Shown: piece after piece, positions 8,195 through 18,400 of the stretch | Numbering within the stretch: position 1 is the first letter of the stretch | Layout of the letters: every line of letters begins with the position of its first letter | NCBI RefSeq assembly: GCF_010499455.1 | Contig: NZ_JAAGOH010000008.1 | Coordinates: 93,429-157,428, forward strand | From: Ideonella livida | GTDB lineage: Bacteria > Pseudomonadota > Gammaproteobacteria > Burkholderiales > Burkholderiaceae_C | Length of the DNA: 64,000 bases | Reading direction: 5' to 3' | The notes under the pieces: generated by a model | Seen by the model: only the letters and a program-made list of their open reading frames with translations | The model's database searches: none | What the model was told of the DNA's origin: nothing | Translations under genes and position numbers: made by a program

Positions 8195-9123
8195 ACGCCG
8201 CCACCTGTGTGTCTTCCTGCCCCGCTCCCGGACATTTCCCCCTCACCACGGTGCTGATCGTGGGCCATGGCTCGCGTGAGGCCTCGGGCAACGACGAGAT
8301 CTGCGAGTTCGTGCGCCGATGGCGTGAGCGCCAGCCGGGCTGGCGCATCGAGCTGTGTTTCATCGAGTTCGCTGTCCCGTCGCTGCATGACGGCCTGCTG
8401 GCCGCCGCGCAGGGCGCACAGCGCGTCCTGGTGCTGCCCCTCATCTTGAACGCCGCCGGGCACGTGAAGATGGAGATTCCCGAGGCCATCGAGCACGCCC
8501 GTGAACACTGCCCGGGCGTGACCTTCCAGTACGCGCCGAACCTGGGCGCGTGTGACCCCCTCCTGGCCATCCTCAAGCGCCGCCTGCGGCAGGCCCTGGC
8601 CACCCTGGACATGCCCGACCCCCTGACCACCGGCGTCATCCTCCTGGGCCGGGGTTCGTCGGACCGGGCTGCCAATGGCGACGTGGCCAAGATGGCCCGC
8701 TGGCTGCACGAGGAGTCTGACCACGAGCTGGTGGATGTGGCCTTTACCGGCATCACCTTCCCCCGGCTGGAGCGAGTGGTGCAGCGCCAGGCCCTGCTGG
8801 GCTTGCGCCAGGTCGTGGTGCTGCCGTATTACCTCTACACCGGCACGCTGATGCAGCGCATCGAGCGCCAGGTGGGCCATCTGCGTCAGCAGTACCCGCT
8901 GCTGCGGTTCGCCTGCGGTTCGCACTTCGGCTTCGAGCCCGAGATTTTTGCCTTGCTGGAGCAGCGCGTCACCGAGCTGCAAGCCGGGGTGGCCGGCGCC
9001 GCCATGCCGTGTGACGGCTGCCGCTTCCGCGAAATCGCGCACGAGCTGGGGCACGGCCACTCGCACGAGCACACGCAGGGGCACGCGCATGCCCACGCCC
9101 CGGCCGAGGCCATGCCCGCATGA
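8191..9123 (+). CDS. cbiX: sirohydrochlorin cobaltochelatase CbiX, two-domain form with His-rich tail
   Basis: CbiX inserts Co2+ into sirohydrochlorin, the first committed step of the early-cobalt pathway. The 310-residue protein is the long form with two fused chelatase domains. The N-terminal half starts with VLIVGHGSREASG, its metal-binding histidine at about residue 26. The second half starts with VILLGRGSSDRAANG, where arginine replaces that histidine. The C-terminus has CDGCR and then a histidine-rich tail (about residues 285-305) likely to hold metal. It overlaps cobM and cobH by ATGA-type junctions, so the three are probably translationally coupled. Confidence 0.93.
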   Translation: MNAATCVSSCPAPGHFPLTTVLIVGHGSREASGNDEICEFVRRWRERQPGWRIELCFIEFAVPSLHDGLLAAAQGAQRVLVLPLILNAAGHVKMEIPEAIEHAREHCPGVTFQYAPNLGACDPLLAILKRRLRQALATLDMPDPLTTGVILLGRGSSDRAANGDVAKMARWLHEESDHELVDVAFTGITFPRLERVVQRQALLGLRQVVVLPYYLYTGTLMQRIERQVGHLRQQYPLLRFACGSHFGFEPEIFALLEQRVTELQAGVAGAAMPCDGCRFREIAHELGHGHSHEHTQGHAHAHAPAEAMPA

Positions 9124-9812
9124 GCAGCGTCAACACCGTCACCGAGCAGCTCACCCGCGCCGGCCAGGCCATCGAGCACGACAGCTTCGCCATCATCGAT
9201 GCCGAGGTCGGCCCGCACCGCTACGACGCGCAGCAGTGGCCCATCGTGCGCCGCATGATCCACGCCAACGCCGACTTCGAGTTCAACGGTCTGACCGACT
9301 TTCACCCACAGGCGGTGCAAGCCGGCATCGCCGCCCTGCTGGCGGGCGGCGCGGCGATGGTGGCCGATGTGGAGATGATCTGCTCGGGCCTGTCACGCCC
9401 GCGCCTGGCGCACTTTGGCGTGGCCACGCACCAGTTCATCAGCGATGCGGATGTGATCGCCGCCGCCCAGGCTGAGAACACCACCCGCGCCGTGCAGGCC
9501 CTGCGCAAGGCCTGGCGGCTGGGTTTGCTCGAAGGCGCACTGGTGGGCATCGGCAACGCCCCCACGGCCCTGATCGAGCTGGTGCGCCTGATCCGTGAGG
9601 AGGGGGTGCGCCCGGCGCTGGTGGTGGGCATGCCGGTGGGCTTTGTCTCGGCCGCCGAATCCAAGGACCTGATGGCCGAACTGCGCGAGGTGCCCTGGAT
9701 CGTCATCCGTGGCCGCAAGGGCGGCTCCACTCTGGTGGTGGCCGCCCTGCACGCCCTGTTGGCCCTGGCGGAGGCGGCGCAGCGCGCCGGCCACACCGCC
9801 ACGGCGGGCTGA
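9120..9812 (+). CDS. cobH: precorrin-8X / cobalt-precorrin-8 methylmutase
   Basis: CobH (CbiC) moves the methyl group from C11 to C12, giving hydrogenobyrinate or cobyrinate. The 230-residue product contains the conserved IVRRMIHANADFEF segment near residue 41, which carries the catalytic histidine of the family, then VADVEMICSGL near 82 and GIGNAPTALIEL near 142 with MPVGFVSAAESK at 180. Length and motif order are normal. Its ATG overlaps the cbiX stop codon. Confidence 0.96.
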   Translation: MSSVNTVTEQLTRAGQAIEHDSFAIIDAEVGPHRYDAQQWPIVRRMIHANADFEFNGLTDFHPQAVQAGIAALLAGGAAMVADVEMICSGLSRPRLAHFGVATHQFISDADVIAAAQAENTTRAVQALRKAWRLGLLEGALVGIGNAPTALIELVRLIREEGVRPALVVGMPVGFVSAAESKDLMAELREVPWIVIRGRKGGSTLVVAALHALLALAEAAQRAGHTATAG

Positions 9813-9824
9813 GGTCCGGCGGCC

Positions 9825-10979
9825 ATGAAGGACAAGGCCGTGCAGCGCGGCACCCGCACTGGCTTCACCACCGGCGCCTGCTCGGCGGCGGCGGCGCGGG
9901 CGGCCGCGCTGGGCCTGGTGACGGGCGAGATCCCGGCCGACGTGGAAAGCCTGTTGCCCAACGGCCAGCGCGTGCGCTTTGCGGTGCAGGACGCCCACTG
10001 CACCGCCACCCACGCCCACGCCGTGGTGGTCAAGTTCGCCGGCGATGACCCGGACTGCACCGACGGCGCCCACCTCACCGCCGACCTCCAGTTGCTGCCT
10101 GACGCCCCCGGCGAAGTGCGGCTGCTGGGCGGCACGGGCGTGGGCACCGTCACGCTCGACGGCCTGGGCTTGGCGGTGGGGGGCCCGGCCATCAACCCCG
10201 TGCCCCGGCGCAACATCGAGGCCAATGTGCGTGAAGTGGCCGCCGGGCTGCTGACGCACGCGGGCCTGGCGGTGACGATCTCGGTGCCGCAGGGCGAGGC
10301 CATGGCCAAGAAGACGCACAACGCCCGGCTGGGCATCCTGGGCGGCATTTCCATCCTGGGCACCACAGGCATCGTCAAGCCGTATTCGACCTCGGCCTGG
10401 CGGGCCAGTGTGGTGCAGGGTGTGCAGGTGGCCGCCCAGGTCAGCCGCCGTTTGGGGCTGGGCGTGGGCGGGCGCGGCGTGGTGGTGTTCACCACCGGCG
10501 GGCGCACCGAGCAGTTCGCCCAGCGTCAGCACCCGGCCTGGCCGCTCACCTGTTTTGTGCAGATGGGCGACTTCCTGCGCTATGCGCTGGACGAGGCCGT
10601 GGCGCAAGGCGTGGGCCAGGTGGTGATCGCCGGCATGGTGGGCAAGCTCACCAAGATCGCCCAGGGTGAAACCATCACCCACGCCAACCGCGCCGAGGTG
10701 GACACCGGCTTGCTGGCCGACCTGGCCACCGCGCTGGGCGCCCCGGCGGACGACTGCGCCGCCATCGCCGCCGCGCCCACCGCCCGCTTTGCGGCCGAGC
10801 GCATGGCCGCCTTGGGGCTGGAGGCCGCGTTTCACCACGCCTTGGCTGAGCGCGTGGTGCGCACCCTCACCGCCCCAGAGCGCTACGGCCACCGCTTCGC
10901 CCTGCAGGTGCTGGTGTGCGACTTTGACGGCCAGCTGCAGGCCCAAGCCCTCAGCCCGAACTGGAACCCCACCCCATGA
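9825..10979 (+). CDS. cbiD: cobalt-precorrin-5B (C1)-methyltransferase CbiD
   Basis: CbiD methylates C1 of the ring-contracted precursor, taking the place of CobF. The 384-residue protein opens with TRTGFTTGACSAAAARAAA, the family hallmark, and continues with DDPDCTDGAHLTADL, PVPRRNIEANVREV, LGILGGISILGTTGIVKPYS and GMVGKLTKIAQGE. CbiD also occurs in some oxygen-dependent pathways that lack CobF, so alone it does not define the route; together with CbiX and CbiG it favours early cobalt insertion. It starts 12 bases after cobH and overlaps cobL by four bases. Confidence 0.95.
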   Translation: MKDKAVQRGTRTGFTTGACSAAAARAAALGLVTGEIPADVESLLPNGQRVRFAVQDAHCTATHAHAVVVKFAGDDPDCTDGAHLTADLQLLPDAPGEVRLLGGTGVGTVTLDGLGLAVGGPAINPVPRRNIEANVREVAAGLLTHAGLAVTISVPQGEAMAKKTHNARLGILGGISILGTTGIVKPYSTSAWRASVVQGVQVAAQVSRRLGLGVGGRGVVVFTTGGRTEQFAQRQHPAWPLTCFVQMGDFLRYALDEAVAQGVGQVVIAGMVGKLTKIAQGETITHANRAEVDTGLLADLATALGAPADDCAAIAAAPTARFAAERMAALGLEAAFHHALAERVVRTLTAPERYGHRFALQVLVCDFDGQLQAQALSPNWNPTP

Positions 10980-12307
10980 CCGACCCCAACCCCTGCGTCA
11001 TCCTCGGTGTGCTGGACGACGGCATTGCCAGCCTTACGCCCGTGGCGTTGGCCGAGCTGCGCGCCGCCGAGGTCGTGATCGGCGCCACCCGCACCCTGGC
11101 GCTGCTGGTCACCGAATTCAAACCCGGCGCACGCACCCACGACCTGACCGGCGCACTCCGCCACGTGCCCGACTGGGTGCGCCAGGCGCGCGCCGACCAC
11201 TTGAAGGTGGTGGTGCTGGCCACGGGCGACCCGCTGTGCCACGGCATCGCCAGCTACCTGGCCTCGCGGCTGTGCCTGTCGGCGCTGAAGGTGCTGCCCA
11301 ACCTCTCCACGCTGCAACTGGCCTGCGCCCGCGTGGGGCTGGCATGGCAGGAGGCGCGCATCGTCTCCGTCCACGCCGCGGATGCGGGCGAATGGCAGCC
11401 CGGCAGTCCGCCCACGCACGGTCTCTACGCCCTGGCCCAAGCCCTGCGCACGCATGACCGCCTGCTGGTGCTGACCAGTCCGGCCAACTCACCCGACCGC
11501 ATCGCCCGGCTGCTGCTGGCCGAGGGGCTGGGCGAAGACTTCCAGCTCGCCGTGGCCGAGCGCCTGCTCACGCCCCATGAGCGCGTGCTGGCCGACCTGA
11601 GCCCCGCGCAAGCGGCAGCGCAAACCTTTGCCGACCCGAATGTGCTGCTGCTGTGGCGCTGCCGGGCGCGCACTTGGCCGCAGCTCTTCGGCCTGCCGGA
11701 TACGGCCTACGCCCAACGCCAGCCCGACAAGGGGCTCATCACCAAGCAGGAGGTGCGCGCCGTCTCGCTGGCCCGCCTGCAACTGCGTGCTGACAGCCGC
11801 GTGTGGGACCTGGGTGCCGGCAGCGGCTCGGTGGGCCTGGAGGCGGCGCGGTTGTGCGCGCAGGGCCATGTGTGGGCCATCGAGAAGAACGCGGCCGATG
11901 TGGCGATTGCGCAAAGCAACCAGCGCGCCTTCGGCCTCAGCAACCACACGCTGGTGCACGGCAGGGCGCCGGCACACCTGGACACCTGGCCGGACCCGGA
12001 CGCGGTGTTCATCGGCGGCTCCGGCGGCGAGCTGGCCACGCTGATCCCCACCGTGCTGGCGCGGCTGCGCCCTGGCGGTGTGCTGGTGATGAACTTCGTC
12101 ACCCTCGAAAACCTGGCCACCGCCACGCACACCCTGGCCGCGCAGGGCGCCACCTGGGAGGTGCTGCAACTGCAAGCCGCGCGCAGCCAGCCCATCCTGC
12201 ACATGCACCGCATGGCCGCGGAGAACCCGGTGTGGATCGTGAGTGCCCGCGCCGGCGACGCCCCTTCAACGGCACATGCAAAGGAGGCCTCCACCGATGA
12301 GCGCTGA
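10976..12307 (+). CDS. cobL: precorrin-6Y C5,15-methyltransferase (decarboxylating), CbiE-CbiT fusion
   Basis: CobL methylates C5 and C15 and removes the acetate carboxyl at C12. The 443 residues contain both halves: an N-terminal CbiE-type tetrapyrrole methylase (residues about 5-205, with VVLATGDPLCHGIASYL near 79) and a C-terminal CbiT-type Rossmann methyltransferase (about 240-430, beginning ITKQEVRAVSLARL, with SAM motif VWDLGAGSGSVGLEAARL near 277). Four-base overlap with cbiD and an 11-base overlap with cobI indicate one operon. A strong AGGAGG-type site for cobI lies inside its last codons. Confidence 0.95.
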   Translation: MTDPNPCVILGVLDDGIASLTPVALAELRAAEVVIGATRTLALLVTEFKPGARTHDLTGALRHVPDWVRQARADHLKVVVLATGDPLCHGIASYLASRLCLSALKVLPNLSTLQLACARVGLAWQEARIVSVHAADAGEWQPGSPPTHGLYALAQALRTHDRLLVLTSPANSPDRIARLLLAEGLGEDFQLAVAERLLTPHERVLADLSPAQAAAQTFADPNVLLLWRCRARTWPQLFGLPDTAYAQRQPDKGLITKQEVRAVSLARLQLRADSRVWDLGAGSGSVGLEAARLCAQGHVWAIEKNAADVAIAQSNQRAFGLSNHTLVHGRAPAHLDTWPDPDAVFIGGSGGELATLIPTVLARLRPGGVLVMNFVTLENLATATHTLAAQGATWEVLQLQAARSQPILHMHRMAAENPVWIVSARAGDAPSTAHAKEASTDER

Positions 12308-13142
12308 AACGCCCCCCGCTCCCCCCGCAGCCCCGCGCCTGGGCACGCTCTACGGCGTCAGCCTCGGCCCAGGCGATCCGGGCCTGATCACCCGCCGCGC
12401 CTGGGCGCTGCTGGCGCGCCGCGACACCGCCTGGGTCTACCCCGCACGCAGCACCAAAACGCCCAGCTACGCCTTTGACATCGTGCAGCGCGCCGAACTG
12501 GCGCCGCCGGCCGATCACCAAAGCCTGCTCTTTCCCATGACGCACGACGGCGAAAAGCTCGCCCGTGCCTGGCTGCGGGCCGCCGACGTCGTGCTGCCCA
12601 AGCTGCTTGCCGGACAGGATGTGCTCTTCCTCGTCGAAGGCGATGCCAGCACCTATGCCACCTTCGGCCACCTGGCGCGCACGCTGCGCCAGGGCGATGC
12701 GCGCGTGGCCGTGGAGGTGGTGGCCGGGGTGAACGCCTTCACCGCCGCCTGCGCCACCCAGGCCGAACCGCTGTGCGAGCAGGACGACACCGTCGCCCTG
12801 GTGCCCGCCGCCTACGGTGTGAGCGCCTTGCAACGCCTGCTGACGGACTTCGACACCCTGGTGCTGCTCAAGGTCAAACCCCTGCTGGGCGAGCTGATCG
12901 ACTGGTTGGACGCCCAAGTCCTGCTGCCCCACACCCGCTTCATCGAGCGCTGCGGTGCGCCGGACGAGCAGGTGGTCAACACCCCCACGGGGCTGCTCGC
13001 CCTGCGCGGCCAGAAGGTGAGCTACCTCTCGCTGATGGTGGTGAAGAACCCGCATCGGGTACGCGGCGAGCGCATTCGCGGCTGCCTGAAGAAAACCTCT
13101 GCGCCCCTGGCGCTACCCCAGGCTGAGGAGACCCACGCTTGA
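12297..13142 (+). CDS. cobI: precorrin-2 / cobalt-factor II C20-methyltransferase
   Basis: CobI (CbiL) adds the C20 methyl group that later leaves during ring contraction. The 281-residue protein begins after a short proline/alanine tail with GTLYGVSLGPGDPGLIT, the methylase signature of this subfamily, followed by WVYPARSTKTPSYAFDIV, FLVEGDASTYATFGHL and VVAGVNAFTAACA. ATG 12297 is chosen because AAGGAGG precedes it at the right distance within cobL. Its stop codon overlaps the TTG start of cbiG. Confidence 0.95.
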   Translation: MSAETPPAPPAAPRLGTLYGVSLGPGDPGLITRRAWALLARRDTAWVYPARSTKTPSYAFDIVQRAELAPPADHQSLLFPMTHDGEKLARAWLRAADVVLPKLLAGQDVLFLVEGDASTYATFGHLARTLRQGDARVAVEVVAGVNAFTAACATQAEPLCEQDDTVALVPAAYGVSALQRLLTDFDTLVLLKVKPLLGELIDWLDAQVLLPHTRFIERCGAPDEQVVNTPTGLLALRGQKVSYLSLMVVKNPHRVRGERIRGCLKKTSAPLALPQAEETHA

Positions 13143-13879
13143 GCTTGCCCCGCATTGGCATCGTTGCCATCACCAAACACGGCGCCACCCAGGCGCGCCG
13201 GCTGGCACAGCAGCTGCCGCACGCCCACCTCTGCACGGCAGAGAAGTTCGCCCCGGTGTTCGCCGGCCTGCCCAACCCGCTGCGCGCCTACCCCGGCGCC
13301 CTGCGCGACGAGATCGGGCCCCTGTTCGCAACGGTCGACCAGTTGGTGTTTTTTGTCTCGCTGGGCGCGGTGGTGCGCCTCATTGCGCCTTTCCTGAAGA
13401 ACAAGGACGAAGACCCCGGCGTCACCGTGGTGGACGATGCTGGCCGCTACGCCATTGCCGTGCTGTCCGGCCATGTGGGCGGCGCCAACGCCATGGCCGA
13501 GCAGGTGGCCGCGCTGCTGGGCGCCGAGCCGGTGCTCACCACTGCCTCGGACGTGGGGCGCACGATTCCCGTGGACATCCTGGGCCGCGAGCTGGGCTGG
13601 CGGGTGGAGGCACCCAAGCGCAACATCACCCGCGTCTCGGCCGCCGTGGTGAACGAGGAGCCGGTGGCCTTTGTCCAGGAAGCCGGCAGCCCGCACTGGT
13701 GGACCCGCCCCACGCCGCTGCCGCCCAGCATCCAGCGCTTTGGCCGTTTGGACGAGGTGGATCTGGCGCGCTTTGCCGCCGTGCTGTGGGTGACGAATGC
13801 GGAGGTGCCCGAGACGCTGTGGCAGCAGTTGCATGAGCGCCTGGTGGTGTATCGCCCGCCGGTGGACCGTGCGGCATGA
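13139..13879 (+). CDS. cbiG: CbiG N-terminal and central domains (cobalt-precorrin-5A hydrolase)
   Basis: CbiG opens the delta-lactone and releases acetaldehyde from cobalt-precorrin-5A. This 246-residue protein has only the N-terminal and middle domains: GIVAITKHGATQARRLA at the start, VFFVSLGAVVRLIAPFL near residue 70, and VTVVDDAGRYAIAVLSGHVG near 99 with ANAMAEQVA. The C-terminal CobE-like domain of classical CbiG is missing here and instead begins the next gene. The start is a TTG overlapping the cobI stop, consistent with coupling; no ATG fits. Confidence 0.9.
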   Translation: MSLPRIGIVAITKHGATQARRLAQQLPHAHLCTAEKFAPVFAGLPNPLRAYPGALRDEIGPLFATVDQLVFFVSLGAVVRLIAPFLKNKDEDPGVTVVDDAGRYAIAVLSGHVGGANAMAEQVAALLGAEPVLTTASDVGRTIPVDILGRELGWRVEAPKRNITRVSAAVVNEEPVAFVQEAGSPHWWTRPTPLPPSIQRFGRLDEVDLARFAAVLWVTNAEVPETLWQQLHERLVVYRPPVDRAA

Positions 13880-15330
13880 GCGCCTCGGCCCTCACCCCGC
13901 CCCGCCCGCGGCTGGCCCTGGGCCTGGGCTGCGACCGCCACACCCCCGAAGCCACGCTGCGACAGGCCGTGGCCGAAGCCCTGGCCCGGCTGGGCGCCGA
14001 TTGGTCGGACGTGGCCGCCGTGGCCAGCATCACCCTGAAGGCCGACGAAGCGGGCCTGCTGGCCCTGTGCGCGTCGCAGGGCTGGCAGCCGCAGTTTTAC
14101 GCGCCGCCGCAGCTCGCCGCCGTGGCGGTGCCCAACCCCTCTGAGACCGTGCGGCGCCACACCGGCACGCCCTCCGTCAGTGAGGCGGCCGCCTTGCTGG
14201 CCGCTGGGCGCCCGCACGAGATGCACGCGCTGCGCTTGGAGAAACACCGACGCCAAGGCCCGGACGGCCGCCACGCCACCGTGTCGGTCGCTGACATGAC
14301 CCCAACCCCCATGACCCCTTCCTCACCCACCACCCCGCGGGGCCAGATCACCCTGGTCGGCATCGGCCCCGGCAGTCCCGAGCACATGACCGCCCGCGCC
14401 CGCAGCGCCATTGCCGAGGCCGACACGGTGATCGGCTACGTCACCTACATCAAGCTGGTGGCCGATCTGCTGGACGGCAAGGAGGTCATCCGCAAGAGCA
14501 TGACCGAGGAGCTGGACCGCGCCATCGAGGCCCTGGACCGCGCCCGCCAAGGCAAGAAGGTGGCCCTCATCTCCTCGGGGGACGCCGGGGTGTACGGCAT
14601 GGCCGGCCCGACCTACGAGGTGCTGTTCCAGGCCGGCTGGACACCCGACAGCGGCGTGGCCGTGGAGATCGTGCCCGGCGCCTCGGCGCTCAACAGCTGC
14701 GCCGCCCTGGTGGGGGCCCCACTGACGCACGACTTCTGCGCCATCTCGCTCTCCGACCTGCTCACGCCCTGGCCGGTGATCGCCCGGCGCCTGGATGCGG
14801 CGGCATACGCGGATTTTGTCGTCGCGCTTTACAACCCCAAGAGCGGGCGGCGCACGCGCCAGATCGTCGAAGCGCAGCGCCTGTTCCTGCGCCACCGCCG
14901 GCCCGACACGCCGGTGGTCATCGTCAAGAGCGCCTACCGCCGGCGGGAGCAGATCCACTTCACCACCCTGGCCGCCATGTGCGAGGCCGACATCGGCATG
15001 CTCAGCACCGTGCTCATCGGCAACAGCAGCACCTTTGTGCGCGCCGGGCGCATGGTCACGCCGCGGGGCTACGCCAACAAGTACCAGAACGGCGACGAGG
15101 GCTTTGCCACCCGTGACGGCGAGAAGGCCGGGCGGTCCCTGTCCACCGGCCTGACGGGCTGGCTGGACACCCTGCAAGCCGAGCACGCCGCCGGCACCGA
15201 CGTGGCCGCGCTGGCCCTGCGCCACCGCCTGCCAGAAGACTACCTGCGCGCCGTGCTGGCCGAGCCGCGGGACACCGGGAACGCCGCCCCGGCCACTGCC
15301 GCTGCCACCGCCGAGGAGGGCGACGCATGA
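13876..15330 (+). CDS. cobJ: CobE (CbiG C-terminal domain) fused to precorrin-3B C17-methyltransferase CobJ/CbiH
   Basis: The 484-residue frame joins two enzymes. Residues about 10-125 are the CobE/CbiG-C domain (ALGLGCDRHTPEATLRQAV, VASITLKADEAGLLAL, PNPSETVRRHTGTPSVSEAA). Residues about 156-450 are the C17-methyltransferase that also contracts the ring (GQITLVGIGPGSPEHMT, VIGYVTYIKLV, ALISSGDAGVYGMAG, VVALYNPKSGRR, YRRREQIHFTTL, IGNSSTFV). A proline/threonine-rich linker (about 140-155) has in-frame ATG codons at 14296 and 14311, so separate CobJ could also be made by internal initiation. It overlaps cbiG and the ferredoxin gene by four bases each. Confidence 0.93.
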   Translation: MSASALTPPRPRLALGLGCDRHTPEATLRQAVAEALARLGADWSDVAAVASITLKADEAGLLALCASQGWQPQFYAPPQLAAVAVPNPSETVRRHTGTPSVSEAAALLAAGRPHEMHALRLEKHRRQGPDGRHATVSVADMTPTPMTPSSPTTPRGQITLVGIGPGSPEHMTARARSAIAEADTVIGYVTYIKLVADLLDGKEVIRKSMTEELDRAIEALDRARQGKKVALISSGDAGVYGMAGPTYEVLFQAGWTPDSGVAVEIVPGASALNSCAALVGAPLTHDFCAISLSDLLTPWPVIARRLDAAAYADFVVALYNPKSGRRTRQIVEAQRLFLRHRRPDTPVVIVKSAYRRREQIHFTTLAAMCEADIGMLSTVLIGNSSTFVRAGRMVTPRGYANKYQNGDEGFATRDGEKAGRSLSTGLTGWLDTLQAEHAAGTDVAALALRHRLPEDYLRAVLAEPRDTGNAAPATAAATAEEGDA

Positions 15331-15743
15331 GCGAGTCCGCGATCAAACCCCGCATCGGCGCCTACGCCCGCCACCTGCTGGTCTGCACCGGCCCGCGCTG
15401 CACCCAGGACGGCCAGGCCCAGGCCCTGTTCGACAGCCTGGGCGAGAAGTTCAAGGCCGCCGGCCTGAACGAGGGGGCGCTGCGTGTCAAACGCAGCCGG
15501 GTGAGCTGCTTTGCCGCCTGCAAGGGCGGCCCGGTGATGTGCGTGCAGCCCGACGGCACCTGGTACTACAACGTCACCCCTGCGCACATGGACCGCATCA
15601 TCGCGCAGCACCTGGTGGGTGGCCGGCCGGTGGCCGAGCTGGTGTTCCACCAAGGGCCGGGCTGCGCGGCCGCCCAGGCCGATCCCGCCCCTGACCCCCA
15701 GCCGGTGCAGGCCTGCGCCGGGGCCCCCGACACCTCGGGCTGA
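15327..15743 (+). CDS. (2Fe-2S) ferredoxin, thioredoxin-like fold
   Basis: The 138-residue protein resembles the thioredoxin-like 2Fe-2S ferredoxins: LLVCTGPRCTQDGQAQAL with Cys20 and Cys25, then SCFAACKGGPVMCVQPDG with Cys61, Cys65 and Cys72, followed by WYYNVTPAHMDRIIAQHL. It overlaps the CobE-CobJ gene by four bases, so it is part of the B12 operon. A role as electron donor for cobalt or corrin reduction is an inference; no dedicated CobR-type cob(II)yrinate reductase is visible. The C-terminal 30 residues are low-complexity and probably disordered. Confidence 0.82.
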   Translation: MSESAIKPRIGAYARHLLVCTGPRCTQDGQAQALFDSLGEKFKAAGLNEGALRVKRSRVSCFAACKGGPVMCVQPDGTWYYNVTPAHMDRIIAQHLVGGRPVAELVFHQGPGCAAAQADPAPDPQPVQACAGAPDTSG

Positions 15744-15861
15744 AGCCGCCACCGCTGCCCCGGGGCTTGTCAGCCCCGGCGGGCGCTGCTTGCCCGAGAA
15801 TCCGCCGCCTTCACCGTCCACCGCCCCACCGTCTGCTCGCCCACGGCCTGCCCCACACCCC

Positions 15862-16355
15862 ATGACCGCCTCCCTCGACATCCGCCGCGCCTACCTGGCC
15901 GAGCTGCCTGACCTGGCCCCGCTGTTCAACGCCTACCGTGCCTTCTACGACTGCCCGGTGGACGAGGCCGGCAGCCTCGAATTCCTGCGCGAGCGGCTGC
16001 TGCAAGGCCAGTGCTGGGTGTGGGTGGCCTACCGTCAGACGGCAACAAGCCGCCAGGCCCTGGGCTTCACACTGGGCTATCCCACCTTCTGCTCGCTGCA
16101 GCTGGCGCCCATCGTCGTGCTGCATGACCTGTTCACCCTGCCGGCCGCCCGCGGCACCGGCGTGGCCGGCGCCCTGATGCAAACGCTGGAACAGGAGGCC
16201 CGCCGCCGCGGCTGTGTGCGGATCGACCTGACCACCGCCCACACCAACACCGCTGCGCAGTCGCTCTACCAGGCCCAGGGCTATGCCCACGACCTGGTGT
16301 TCCGCACCTACAGCAAGGCACTGACCCCCGCGGCAGCCCCGGGCGAGGTCTCGGC

Positions 16356-16359
<4 letters not shown>
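15862..16359 (+). CDS. GNAT-family N-acetyltransferase
   Basis: The 165-residue protein has the GNAT fold: an N-terminal DIRRAYLAELPDLAPLFNAY segment, a central strand GFTLGYPTFCSL, then VLHDLFTLPAARGTGVAGAL, where the acetyl-CoA pyrophosphate loop takes the form ARGTGVAG, and a C-terminal AAQSLYQAQGYAHD. The acceptor cannot be predicted. It lies between the ferredoxin and cobB and overlaps cobB by four bases, so it is co-transcribed with the cobalamin genes, but I know of no acetylation step in that pathway. A 118-base gap separates it from the ferredoxin gene. Confidence 0.88.
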
Positions 16360-17785
<1,426 letters not shown>

Positions 17786-17789
<4 letters not shown>

Positions 17790-18400
17790 AACAGCTCATC
17801 CTGGGCGGTGCCCGCTCCGGCAAGAGCCGCTTGGCCGAGGAACAGGCCGCGCACTGGGCTGCCCAGGCACCCGGCCGTGAGGTGGTGGTGGTGGTGACCG
17901 CCCGCAGCGGCCCTGGCGACCCCAATGCCCCCCGCGACCCGGAAATGGCCGAGCGCATCGCCCAGCACCGGGCCCGCCGCCCAGCCGACTGGCAGACCGT
18001 GGAGGCCCCGGTGGCGCTGGCCACCGCACTGCGCGCCGCCGACGGCCCGCAGCGCCTGCTGCTGGTGGACTGCCTGACCCTGTGGCTCACCAACCTGCTG
18101 CTGGCCGACCTGGCCCCCGAGGTGGACCTGGACACCGTGCGCCACCTGCCGTTGGGCGACACCTTCACCCGCGAGCGCACCGCCCTGCTGGACACCCTGC
18201 CGACGCTGCAGGCCCCCGTGCTGCTGATCGGCAACGAGGTGGGTCACGGCATCGTGCCGCTGGGCGCGCTCAACCGCCAATTCGTGGATGAATCCGGCCG
18301 CCTGCACCAGGCCCTGGCCGCGCAGTGCGAGCGGGTGGATTTCGTCATGGCCGGTTGCGTGCTGGCGCTGAAGACCGCCGCGACGGGGGCCCCGTGCTGA
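17786..18400 (+). CDS. cobU: adenosylcobinamide kinase / adenosylcobinamide-phosphate guanylyltransferase
   Basis: CobU (CobP) phosphorylates adenosylcobinamide and transfers GMP from GTP to give adenosylcobinamide-GDP, the CobS substrate. The 204-residue product starts MKQLILGGARSGKS, with the P-loop at residues 7-14, then AERIAQHRARRPADW with the guanylylated histidine of the family, LLVDCLTLWLTNLL and IGNEVGHGIVPLG near 150. Length is standard. It overlaps cobB by four bases and btuF by seven. Confidence 0.96.
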
